Shown here: positions 33,500-41,349 of the stretch, piece by piece
How positions within the stretch are numbered: position 1 is the stretch's first letter
How the letters are laid out: every line of letters begins with the position of its first letter
Source of the DNA: an uncultured Azospirillum sp.
Lineage (GTDB): Bacteria > Pseudomonadota > Alphaproteobacteria > RF32 > CAG-239
Assembly: GCA_902489795.1 (NCBI GenBank)
Contig: CABUBU010000002.1
Span: 16,185 to 80,184 of the forward strand
Length of the DNA: 64,000 nucleotides
Direction: 5' to 3'
Made by a program: the position numbers and the translations under genes
The notes under the pieces: model-generated
What the model was told of the DNA's origin: nothing
The model's database searches: none
Seen by the model: the letters and a program-made list of their open reading frames with translations, nothing else

Positions 33500-35404
33500 A
33501 TGAAAAAGCTATTGATATCTTTGTTGGTTCCGGTTGTGTTCGCGGCTTCCTGCGGGCAGAACGGCACCGTAAGTTCTCCCGATCCGGCCGGTTACGCTCC
33601 GGAAGCCGTCCTTTATAACGATTGGGACCGCGCCGTCCGTATTGACGTCGACATGCAAAACATGTATGTCAGCACGCCGACCAAAATCGAAAAGCCGATC
33701 GACCTCTACATGTCGATGGCCTTGGCGCTCAAATACAACTATACCCGCCGGCTGATTACTTACGAAGACAGCATCATCCGCGCCGGCCGTTCGCCGGTCA
33801 ACCGCCTGCCGGAAATCGTCAGCCACGCCGGCTACATCAACGACACCAACTCCAGCATGAGCCCGGATCTGAAAGTGGCCTGGAACATGCTTGACATTTC
33901 CATGGTTTACTGCCTCAGCCAGGACAAGGAGTATAAGGCGAGCGTCGCTTTTGAGGAAAGCCGCAAGGTTATTCACAACATTTTGCAGGAAACCCGCACC
34001 CTTTATTGGAAAACGCTGACCGCCCAGCGGTTGCTGCCGGTGATCGACGACATGACCGAGTTCATGACTTTGGAGGTTGACGATATGAATGCCAAAGCCA
34101 AAGAGCTGGAAAAGAAAGGCGAAGCGCCGGAAGTGGCTCAGCTGGTCAAGAAAAGACAATATATGGAAGCGATCAAAAACCTTTCCGCGCTCAAACGCGA
34201 TATGGAAACGGCGCAGACCCGTCTGGCCAGCCTGATGGGGCTGCATCCTTCGACGGAGTTCAAACTGGTCGGTTCCGAATACGGCAATTTCGATTTGCCG
34301 AAAATCCGCAATTCCCTGGCTGATCTGGAATGGCTGGCATTGAGCAACCGTCCCGAACTGCGCGAGCACGACCTGGCGGTCAATGCCGAACGGATGAAGC
34401 TGATTATCAAAGACTTTAAAGACCCGGGGCTGAAGAAATACAAAAACGATCCGGACTTTTACAATCGTCTGTGGTCCAAGCAGGCCCGCGAACTCGGCAT
34501 GAGCGTGTTTGAAGATCCCGCCAGTCCGAATGTTTTGGATATGGAGCATCTGCGCCGCCAGCGGATGACCGCCCTGATTTTGAGCCAGGTTTACGTGGCC
34601 TGGGCGCAGTATATGTCGGCGGTGGAAGACTACCAGATCAATATGGAAATCGCCTCCACTTCCGAAAACATTGCCGAAGATTTTACGATTGCCGACGGCA
34701 GCAAGGCTGAAAAAAGCCAGCTGGAAGCTTCCCGCGCGATTGAAGACGAGGTCAAAGCGTTCAAGTCCTATGCCGACTTGCAGGAATCTCTCGGCAACCT
34801 CTATGCCACCATCGGGCTGGATGCTATTCCGTATTACATGCTGAACGAAAAACCCTCCAAAATTGCCGTTTACCTGCGCAATACGCTGGAGAAATGGGGT
34901 AAGGGTGATTTTATGCCCGACAACCGTCCGTATCTGTTGAACATTCCGGCCAAACGTCCGCCGGTCAACCTCAGTTCCGATACGCTTTTGCCCGACGTCA
35001 AAGGCGAAACCGGCAAAAAGATTACGGTAAAAGTTCCCGATTCGGCGCTTGCTCGGATGGATTTTGAGGGCAAAGTCATCAGCCGCGCCGGCACCATCGA
35101 CGACAAGCCGCTGCCAAAATGGCTGACTTACAATGAGGAGACCCGCACCTTTAACGGAACGGCCATGCCCGGACAGGAAGGAACATATAACCTGAAAGTA
35201 TACTTCAGTGACGAAAAGGGCAACGTGGCCTACATGACCTTTAAGATTGTGATCAAGGAGGTTTACATTCCCTCGCTGACGGTCAAAGGACAGGTGCCGG
35301 GCAGTACCGCCACCGTACTGAAACGCTGTGTCGGATCCAACTGCAAAGACGACTATATCATTGAAGAAGCCGTCGGCAACGATATCCGCACTTCCGCTCA
35401 GTAA
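33500..35404 (+). CDS. TolC-family outer-membrane lipoprotein with a C-terminal cadherin-like domain
   Basis: 634 residues from the ATG at 33500 (AAAGGG upstream). MKKLLISLLVPVVFAASC is a lipoprotein signal with Cys at residue 18. Residues about 70-480 are the long helical TolC/OEP repeats: LYMSMALALKYNYTRRLITY, WNMLDISMVYCLSQ, and RPELREHDLAVNAERMKL for the second half. Residues about 505-590 form a small all-beta domain: PLPKWLTYNEETRTFNGTAM followed by GTYNLKVYFSDEKG and FKIVI, the CADG/He-PIG pattern (W-L-x-x-D/N..T..F.GT). The tail has C-VGSN-C. Such a domain is unusual on a TolC protein. The gene may supply an export duct or a surface adhesion element; its pairing with divergent VirB8 is suggestive only. 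Confidence 0.75.
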   Translation: MKKLLISLLVPVVFAASCGQNGTVSSPDPAGYAPEAVLYNDWDRAVRIDVDMQNMYVSTPTKIEKPIDLYMSMALALKYNYTRRLITYEDSIIRAGRSPVNRLPEIVSHAGYINDTNSSMSPDLKVAWNMLDISMVYCLSQDKEYKASVAFEESRKVIHNILQETRTLYWKTLTAQRLLPVIDDMTEFMTLEVDDMNAKAKELEKKGEAPEVAQLVKKRQYMEAIKNLSALKRDMETAQTRLASLMGLHPSTEFKLVGSEYGNFDLPKIRNSLADLEWLALSNRPELREHDLAVNAERMKLIIKDFKDPGLKKYKNDPDFYNRLWSKQARELGMSVFEDPASPNVLDMEHLRRQRMTALILSQVYVAWAQYMSAVEDYQINMEIASTSENIAEDFTIADGSKAEKSQLEASRAIEDEVKAFKSYADLQESLGNLYATIGLDAIPYYMLNEKPSKIAVYLRNTLEKWGKGDFMPDNRPYLLNIPAKRPPVNLSSDTLLPDVKGETGKKITVKVPDSALARMDFEGKVISRAGTIDDKPLPKWLTYNEETRTFNGTAMPGQEGTYNLKVYFSDEKGNVAYMTFKIVIKEVYIPSLTVKGQVPGSTATVLKRCVGSNCKDDYIIEEAVGNDIRTSAQ

Positions 35405-35422
35405 ACGCGGCATCCGATCAAT

Positions 35423-35455
35423 AAAAAACCTCCGTTTGTTGACGGAGGTTTTTTT
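35423..35455 (+). terminator. Intrinsic terminator
   Basis: AAAAAACCTCCGT/ACGGAGGTTTTTT with a 6-nt loop. Confidence 0.9.
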
Positions 35456-35815
35456 ATGTTTTGAACGTCTGTGTAAGCCGGCGTATACAGGCGTTCCGTC
35501 CCGGCCGTATGGCTTGCGAAACTTTTAGGCGGGCGTTTGAGGTTCAGAATGGCTGATACCGCTTGTGTAAGCCGGGGGAAGTTTATTGGGGGATGAGGAA
35601 ATTTGTTTGAATACGGTTTTCGGTTGATTTGCGTTTTTCTAAAGTGATGCGGCAAACGTATTGTTGAAACGGTTTAGATCGCTATTTTTGTGCCGAACGG
35701 GCGGAGGCATTTCTCCTGTGCTTTCTTTTTTATCGCGTCAAATTAATCACGTGTTTTCTTTGGCCGTTTTTCCTGATTATTATCAGGTTCCCTGAAAACC
35801 TGATTAAATTTCCGC
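35456..35815. other. Gene-free stretch with small hairpins
   Basis: No supported gene. A hairpin at about 35463-35496 (GAACG, CTGTGTA with TATACAG, CGTTC) and overlapping CCTGAT/ATCAGG inverted repeats near 35771-35805 are visible; the latter may be operator-like for the promoter that follows. Confidence 0.4.
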
Positions 35816-35844
35816 TTGCCAACGGGCGGCAATTTCTTTAATAT
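35816..35844 (+). promoter_or_regulatory. Promoter of a structured RNA
   Basis: TTGCCA (35816-35821), a 17-bp spacer and TAATAT (35839-35844). Transcription would start at about 35851, exactly where the folded segment begins. Confidence 0.5.
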
Positions 35845-35850
35845 CAATCC

Positions 35851-36010
35851 TGCATCCGGGAGGCCGGGTGCGGTGTCTCAAAAACATCTCTCAGGAAAAT
35901 AATCCTTCTTCGGAAGGAGTGTCGGTAATATGTTGAATAACGACGACTGTATAGTGACAGTTTTTGAGCTCCTTCCGCCTAAGGGTTTTCCCGGGCGGTT
36001 TTGTTTTTTT
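35851..36010 (+). ncRNA. Candidate structured RNA / attenuator leader (~155 nt)
   Basis: Nested pairings visible by eye: GGGAGG (35858-35863) with CCTTCC (35971-35976); CTCAAAAAC (35877-35885) with GTTTTTGAG (35960-35968), perfect over 9 bp; inner hairpin TCCTTC-TTCG-GAAGGA (35903-35917); and GTCG with CGAC. An intrinsic terminator (35975-35998, CCGCC...GGCGG, then TTTTGTTTTTTT) starts inside the 3' arm of the closing stem, so the closing stem and terminator exclude each other, and GGAAGGAG (35912-35919) can also pair with CTCCTTCC (35969-35976). This is how transcriptional riboswitches are built. A stand-alone small RNA such as 6S is the alternative. No known class recognised. Confidence 0.55.
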
Positions 36011-36041
36011 ACCATAAACAAAATCAAGGGAGTTTCAAACT

Positions 36042-36446
36042 ATGTTTAACGATAAAATCAAAAGAACAATCGGACAAGAGCTGCACAAATACCGCTGTGA
36101 CCGTTTTCTGCAATTAAAAACGGTGGCGGCCAAAACCGGGATCCTCTGGTACGTGATCGACAACATGGAGATAGGCAGCGTGCGCAAATGGGAACATTAC
36201 CGTCATCTGCTTGAGTTTTACGGCCGAGACGTCAAAATTGAACTGGTCGGGAGAACCGAAAACGTCGGGAACGGCACCGCGGAAAAATGTCGGAAACGAA
36301 AACGGCGGAAAGGCAGGACAAACTCGAAAAATAACGTGAAACAAAAAGGGGAAAAGCAAAATGCTTTCCCCTTTTTTAGTCAAAGATTTTTCCGCTGTTC
36401 CGAAAATATGTCCGGAAGCGGGAAAATTATTCGGCCACCGGTTTGA
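36042..36446 (+). CDS. Small regulator-like protein, possibly frameshifted at its 3' end
   Basis: The first ~75 residues (MFNDKIKRTIGQELHKYRCD, LKTVAAKTGILWYVIDNMEI, a final DVKIELVG strand) look like a small helix-turn-helix protein of the XRE type. AAGGGAG precedes the ATG. Beyond codon ~83 the frame becomes Lys/Arg-rich and reads through a clear terminator (36343-36377) to 36446, which is implausible. A one-base shift at the A5 run at 36283-36287 would give MSETKTAERQDKLEK and a TAA at 36332-36334, just before the terminator. An indel is therefore likely. It follows the structured RNA, which may control it. Confidence 0.55.
   Translation: MFNDKIKRTIGQELHKYRCDRFLQLKTVAAKTGILWYVIDNMEIGSVRKWEHYRHLLEFYGRDVKIELVGRTENVGNGTAEKCRKRKRRKGRTNSKNNVKQKGEKQNAFPFFSQRFFRCSENMSGSGKIIRPPV
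36343..36377. terminator. Intrinsic terminator between convergent genes
   Basis: AAAAAGGGGAAAAGCA/TGCTTTCCCCTTTTT with one bulge. It ends glgP on the minus strand and the small regulator-like gene on the plus strand. Confidence 0.8.
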
Positions 36447-38901
36447 TGTGCCAGATTTTGTCGGCATATTCCATTACCGCGCGGTCGCTTGAAAAACGAC
36501 CTATGCGGGCAACGTTGCGAATGGCCGCCTTGGCCCATTCTTCGCGGTTGAGATAATCGTGTTCCGCACGATGCAGAGCCTGGTTGAATTCACCCAGATC
36601 TGCCAGTACCATATAGTAGTCGCGCGACAGGAGTTCTTCGTAGATCATCTTAAACAGCAATACATATTCTTTTTCGCAGAACATGCTTGAGTTAAGCGAA
36701 TTCATAATTCGTTTGATGTAGTCCGAACGATCGTAAACCTCGTGCGGCTTATAGGAGTTGTTGGCATGCATTTCGGCAATTTGCTCTTCGCGCAGGCCGA
36801 AGAGGTAGAAGTTGTCTTCGCCGACGGCTTCGCGGATTTCGATGTTGGCGCCGTCATAGGTGCCGACCGTTAAGGCGCCGTTTAAGGCAAATTTCATGTT
36901 GCCGGTGCCCGAAGCTTCAAAACCCGCGGTCGAATTCTGAATGCTGATGTCGGCGGCGGGGATCAGCAGTTCCGCCAGCGAAACCTTGTAATCGGGCACG
37001 AAGACGACCTTGATTCTGTCATTGACCCGCGGATCGTTGTTGACAACCTCGGCCACGTTGTTGATCAGTTTGATGATCAGTTTGGCAAAGTTGTACGATG
37101 GCGCGGCCTTGCCTGCGAAAATATAGGTTTTTGGGCAGGGCGGAACGGCGTTATCCTTGATGATTGCCAAATAGTCGCCGATTACCTGAAGAATGGTCAT
37201 CAGCTGGCGCTTGTATTCGTGAATGCGTTTGGCCTGAACAATGAAAATGCTTTCGGTGTTGACGGCCACGCCGGTGGTCTTGAAGATTTTCTTGGCCAGC
37301 CGTTCTTTGTTTTCCTTTTTGATTTTCATAAAGTCGGTTACAAATTTGGGGTCGTCAACGAAGTTTTCAATCTGTTGCAAAAGATCAAGATTGGTGATCC
37401 ATTCATCACCGATCTTGGACGAAATGAGCGTTGCCAGCGGCGTGTTGGCGTGATACAGCCAACGCCGCGGAGTGATGCCGTTGGTTACGTTGATGAATTT
37501 TTCCGGCCACAGTTCGTAGAATTCCGGCACCAGGCGGTTTTTTAACAGTTCGGAATGGATTTTTGCCACCCCGTTGACCTTGAAAGAACCGACGATCGAA
37601 AGGTTGGCCATGCGGATGATCTGGTTATTGCCGTCGCCCGACACGATGGAAATTTTGCCCAGTTTGTCCGGCCGGTCGCCGAATTTGGTCTTGGCAAATT
37701 CAATGAAGCGGCGGTTGATTTCATAGATGATTTGCAAATGCCGCGGCAGCATCCGTCCCATCATCCAGGCCGGCCAGACTTCCAGTGCTTCCGGCAGCAG
37801 GGTATGGTTGGTGTAGGCAAAAATTTTGGTGGTGACTTCCCAGGCAGTGTTCCAGGACTGGCCGTAAACGTCAATCAGCTGATGCATCATTTCGGGGATA
37901 GCCAGCGCCGGATGGGTGTCGTTTAACTGAATGCAGATGTATTCCGGCATCCGGTGAAAGTCGTTGCTCTTTTCCATAAAGCGGCGGATGATGTCCTGGA
38001 TGGCGCAGGAAACGAAGAAATACTGCTGTTTCAGGCGCAGTTCCTTGCCCGATTCGATACTGTCGGACGGATACAGCACTTTGGAGATGGTTTCGTTTTC
38101 GATTTTGTCTTTCAGGGCGTCGATGTAGCCGCCTTTGTTAAAGACGTTGATGTCAAGCTGTTCGTCGCCTTCGGCCGAGAACAGACGCAGGTAGTTGACC
38201 GATTTGCCGTTGTATCCGACTACCGGAAAGTCAAACGGAATGCCGTAGATGTGGGCGGAATTTTTCCATATGAACATCGGTTCGCCGTTGGCGGCGTACT
38301 GGGTTTCCACCTCGCCGTACATGGGGATGGAAATGCGCCGGTCGGGGCGGGCAAACTGCCAGGGCGAGTCTTCGCCTTCCCAGCTGTCGGCCATTTCTAC
38401 CTGATAGCCGTTTTCAAATTTTTGCTTGAACAGGCCGTATTCATAGTTGATGCCGTAGCCGAAACCGGGAATGCCGAGCGAAGCCATCGAGTCCAGATAA
38501 CAGGCGGCCAGCCGTCCGAGTCCGCCGTTGCCGAGCGCCGGATCATATTCGGTGTCGAATATTTCTTCCAGAGATTCCCACGGCCAGCCGTCGATTTTGA
38601 TGTTTTTTAAGATGTTGAACAGTCCGAGGTTATGCAGATTGTTTTCGAGCGAACGGCCGATCAGGTATTCGATCGACAGGTAATAAACCCGCTTGGAGTT
38701 GACTTTGTTGTAGCGGGCGATCGTCTGGTACATCCGGTCCATGGCGAACTCGCGCACCGCGAGCGAAATTACTTTCAGCGCTTCTTCCTTGCTGATCTCG
38801 CAGGTGCGCTTGCCGATAAAATATTTGGTGTAATGTTCGATTGAAAGTTTCAGTCTGGCTTTGTCGATTTCATTTAATATAACCGAATTTTCCTTAACCA
38901 T
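36427..38901 (-). CDS. glgP: Glycogen / alpha-glucan phosphorylase
   Basis: 824 residues, full length. It releases glucose-1-phosphate from the non-reducing ends of alpha-1,4-glucan using a pyridoxal-phosphate cofactor. EASGTGNMKFALNGALTVGT contains the cofactor-binding Lys; GGLGRLAACYLDSMASLG is the substrate channel signature, and NGITPRRWL lies in the catalytic cleft. DTEYDPALGNGG is typical of the bacterial/animal branch. It is transcribed alone and convergent with the small regulator-like gene, about 18 kb from the glgB-glgX-malQ operon with which it must work. The start has GGAGACA upstream. Confidence 0.97.
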   Translation of the reverse strand: MVKENSVILNEIDKARLKLSIEHYTKYFIGKRTCEISKEEALKVISLAVREFAMDRMYQTIARYNKVNSKRVYYLSIEYLIGRSLENNLHNLGLFNILKNIKIDGWPWESLEEIFDTEYDPALGNGGLGRLAACYLDSMASLGIPGFGYGINYEYGLFKQKFENGYQVEMADSWEGEDSPWQFARPDRRISIPMYGEVETQYAANGEPMFIWKNSAHIYGIPFDFPVVGYNGKSVNYLRLFSAEGDEQLDINVFNKGGYIDALKDKIENETISKVLYPSDSIESGKELRLKQQYFFVSCAIQDIIRRFMEKSNDFHRMPEYICIQLNDTHPALAIPEMMHQLIDVYGQSWNTAWEVTTKIFAYTNHTLLPEALEVWPAWMMGRMLPRHLQIIYEINRRFIEFAKTKFGDRPDKLGKISIVSGDGNNQIIRMANLSIVGSFKVNGVAKIHSELLKNRLVPEFYELWPEKFINVTNGITPRRWLYHANTPLATLISSKIGDEWITNLDLLQQIENFVDDPKFVTDFMKIKKENKERLAKKIFKTTGVAVNTESIFIVQAKRIHEYKRQLMTILQVIGDYLAIIKDNAVPPCPKTYIFAGKAAPSYNFAKLIIKLINNVAEVVNNDPRVNDRIKVVFVPDYKVSLAELLIPAADISIQNSTAGFEASGTGNMKFALNGALTVGTYDGANIEIREAVGEDNFYLFGLREEQIAEMHANNSYKPHEVYDRSDYIKRIMNSLNSSMFCEKEYVLLFKMIYEELLSRDYYMVLADLGEFNQALHRAEHDYLNREEWAKAAIRNVARIGRFSSDRAVMEYADKIWHIKPVAE

Positions 38902-39035
38902 TTTGTCTCCTGTTTCCTGATAATATTGGTTTGTCCGAAAGCATACGCGTCAATTGTTTGAAATATCGTTAACAAACCGGAAATTTTATCGTTTGCCCGC
39001 TCGCTGTTGATTGTTTTTGCGGAGAAATATTTTAA

Positions 39036-39063
39036 TTGCAATCGGTAAAAAATAGAATATAAT
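39036..39063 (+). promoter_or_regulatory. Sigma70 promoter of tolC
   Basis: TTGCAA (39036-39041), a 16-bp spacer and TATAAT (39058-39063); the start codon is 32 bp further. Confidence 0.7.
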
Positions 39064-39095
39064 CAGCAAAGCCAAAGTTAAAAGAGGGATTAATA

Positions 39096-40457
39096 ATGAA
39101 AAGATATTTTGCATCAGTTTTGATGAGCGGCGTTTTGCTGTGCGCTCCAGTTCGGGCGGAAACGATTTTCGAAGCTCTGGGCGAGGCCTATACCAGCAAC
39201 CCGGATCTGCAGGCCCAGCGGGCCTACCTGCGTGCGGTTGACGAAAACGTGGCGATCGCCAAATCCGGTTTCCGTCCTACCATTGATCTGACCGGCGGCT
39301 ATTCCGACATCCGCAACAACAACGACAGCAACAATACCGATGACGGCAGCCGGGCGTCTTCGATCGGGGCGAAAATTACCCAGCCGCTGTTTAACGGCCT
39401 GTCGACCTACAATTCGGTAAAAGCCGCAGACAGCAACGTGCGCGCCGAACAGTACAATCTGTCAAATTACGAACAGTCGGTCTTTTTGAGCGCTTCCGAA
39501 GCCTATCTGAACGTCGTCCGCGATGCGGCTATTGTTGATTTGCAGAAAAACAACGAAAAGCTTTTGAAAAAGCAGTTGGACGAAACGATCGAACGCTTCA
39601 ACGTCGGCGAACTGACCCGTACCGACGTTGCACAGGCTCGGTCGAGCCTTTCACAGGCAACCGCCAGCCGCATCAGCGCGGAGGGCAGCCTTCAGGTTTC
39701 GCGTGCGGTTTATAAGCAAGTTATCGGTAATCAGCCGGAAGACCTGAGCGAACCCGACAACATTCACGAGTTCCTGCCCGCGACTTTTGAGCAGGCGCTG
39801 GCTTATACGATGAGCAATAACTATGAGATTTTGGCCGCCAAACGGGCGCTCGAGGCTAGCGAATACAGGGTTAAGGCCAACTATGGCGCGCTGCTGCCGC
39901 AGGTTGCCGCTACCGGCGAAGTCGCACAGATGAAAAACGATCCCAAACACAGCGGTTTGAACGATACCACCGTCGACAGCGTCGAATTCGGCATTAATAT
40001 GACGATCCCCCTGTACGACGCCGGTGAAAACCGTGCCAAAATCCGTCAGAGCAAATATACCAAATGGCAGGCTCACGAGCAGGTTCTGAGCGCCGAGCGC
40101 GCCGCCGTTTCCGACATTACCAGCTACTGGGAGTCGATGGTGGCCAACGACGCCATGATCAAGGCTCTGCAGGATCAGGTCAAAGCCAACGAAATTGCTC
40201 TTGACGGCGTGAGAAAAGAAGAGGCTCTCGGCAACCGTACGGTGCTGGATGTGCTGAACGCTTTTCAGTTGCTGCTCGATTCCAAGGTCGAAGTGGTCAA
40301 GGCGCGCCGCGAATATTATCTGTCGGCCATGCAGGTTATGCAGGCAATGGGCAAGCTGACGGCCGAAAACCTGAAACTTAATGTTGAATTGTATCATCCG
40401 AAGAAGTATTATAAGGAAACCCGGGGCAAATGGTTGTCCCTGTCGGCGGATGATTAA
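39096..40457 (+). CDS. tolC: TolC-family outer-membrane efflux protein
   Basis: 453 residues. The signal peptide MKRYFASVLMSGVLLCAPVRA is cleaved after residue 21. Two structural repeats follow, each with two long helices and two strands: TIFEALGEAYTSNPDLQAQR opens the first and FEQALAYTMSNNYEILAAKR the second. ITQPLFNGLSTYNSV and MTIPLYDAGENRAKIRQ are the barrel-strand segments with the usual P-L-x-x-G. TolC forms the trimeric outer-membrane duct for type I secretion and RND efflux. It heads the operon tolC-popZ-valS. Unlike the 33500 gene it has no lipobox and no extra domain. Confidence 0.93.
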   Translation: MKRYFASVLMSGVLLCAPVRAETIFEALGEAYTSNPDLQAQRAYLRAVDENVAIAKSGFRPTIDLTGGYSDIRNNNDSNNTDDGSRASSIGAKITQPLFNGLSTYNSVKAADSNVRAEQYNLSNYEQSVFLSASEAYLNVVRDAAIVDLQKNNEKLLKKQLDETIERFNVGELTRTDVAQARSSLSQATASRISAEGSLQVSRAVYKQVIGNQPEDLSEPDNIHEFLPATFEQALAYTMSNNYEILAAKRALEASEYRVKANYGALLPQVAATGEVAQMKNDPKHSGLNDTTVDSVEFGINMTIPLYDAGENRAKIRQSKYTKWQAHEQVLSAERAAVSDITSYWESMVANDAMIKALQDQVKANEIALDGVRKEEALGNRTVLDVLNAFQLLLDSKVEVVKARREYYLSAMQVMQAMGKLTAENLKLNVELYHPKKYYKETRGKWLSLSADD

Positions 40458-40471
40458 TACGGGAAAATAAT

Positions 40472-41236
40472 ATGGCAGAACAGGAAAATAAAGAACTCTC
40501 AATGGCCGAAATTCTGGCCTCCATCCGTAGAATCCTTGAGGAAAGCGGGGCGGACGAAGCTTTGCGCCGCAAAGAAGCGGAAGAAGAGGTGTTTGAACTG
40601 CAGCCTTCGATGATCGTCCGCGAAGAGCCGGCGTCGGCGGCAAAGCCGGAGATTCCTTCTGCCGTTCCCGGACGCCTGATAGCGGAAGCCCGCAAAACAA
40701 GGGTTGCAGATGAAGAAACGGCGGAGTATTTTGCCGGCGCAAACCGGCACTTTGCCGCCGCGGAAGAGTTTTCTGCTGCCGGGATGGACGGTTTTTCCCT
40801 GCCCGGAGTTATTGTCGGCCGGTCGGAAGAAAAAGCTGCCGCGATTCCGGCCGAAGAAAAAAAAGCTCCGGCGGAAGAAGCTGTTTCCCCGTCGATGGTT
40901 CCCGCCTCGGAAAATGATGAGCCGGAAAAGACGGTTCACGCTTGCCGGGGGAAAACGTCGTCCGCGGATGTTTCCGAAGAAATCATCAGCAGTTTTACCC
41001 GGATGTTTGAACAAAACGATTTCCGCCGCCGTGCCGAACAGCCGGCTTTCGATGCCGATGCCCTCTTGCGCGAAATTGCCCGGCAGGCGGTTGCAGAGAA
41101 GCTTGATAACCGGATGCTGCAGGAAACGGTGAGAGAAACCGTAGTTCCGGTTTTGGAAGAATGGCTTTCTCATTATCTGCCGAAATTGGTTGCCGAAGAA
41201 GTTAAACGAGTGATGGTAAAGGCCGGCGGACGCTGA
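40472..41236 (+). CDS. popZ: PopZ-family polar organising protein (DUF2497)
   Basis: 254 residues. The N-terminus ELSMAEILASIRRILEESGA is the conserved helix of the family, and the C-terminal ~65 residues (LLREIAR, then MLQETVRETVVPVLEEWLSH and YLPKLVAEEVKRVM) are the oligomerisation helices. The ~150 residues between are acidic, Pro/Ala/Glu-rich and disordered, as in PopZ, where they form a polar condensate that anchors the chromosome origin and recruits cell-cycle factors. The family is restricted to Alphaproteobacteria and is often followed by valS, exactly as here. It starts 15 bases after tolC. Confidence 0.85.
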   Translation: MAEQENKELSMAEILASIRRILEESGADEALRRKEAEEEVFELQPSMIVREEPASAAKPEIPSAVPGRLIAEARKTRVADEETAEYFAGANRHFAAAEEFSAAGMDGFSLPGVIVGRSEEKAAAIPAEEKKAPAEEAVSPSMVPASENDEPEKTVHACRGKTSSADVSEEIISSFTRMFEQNDFRRRAEQPAFDADALLREIARQAVAEKLDNRMLQETVRETVVPVLEEWLSHYLPKLVAEEVKRVMVKAGGR

Positions 41237-41349
41237 CGGAGAATTTTCCGTCGGCGCCGGCCTCCCTGTTTGCTGCCCACGAAGCTGTGAAAACTTTGCG
41301 GGCTGTTTGCGTTTTTAGTGATGAAATCTGTTAAAATTGGAAAAATAAT

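Noticed and set aside
35398..35655. 85-codon minus-strand frame after the TolC-like gene
   Set aside because: It spans the terminator, has no ribosome-binding site and shows no protein-like features.
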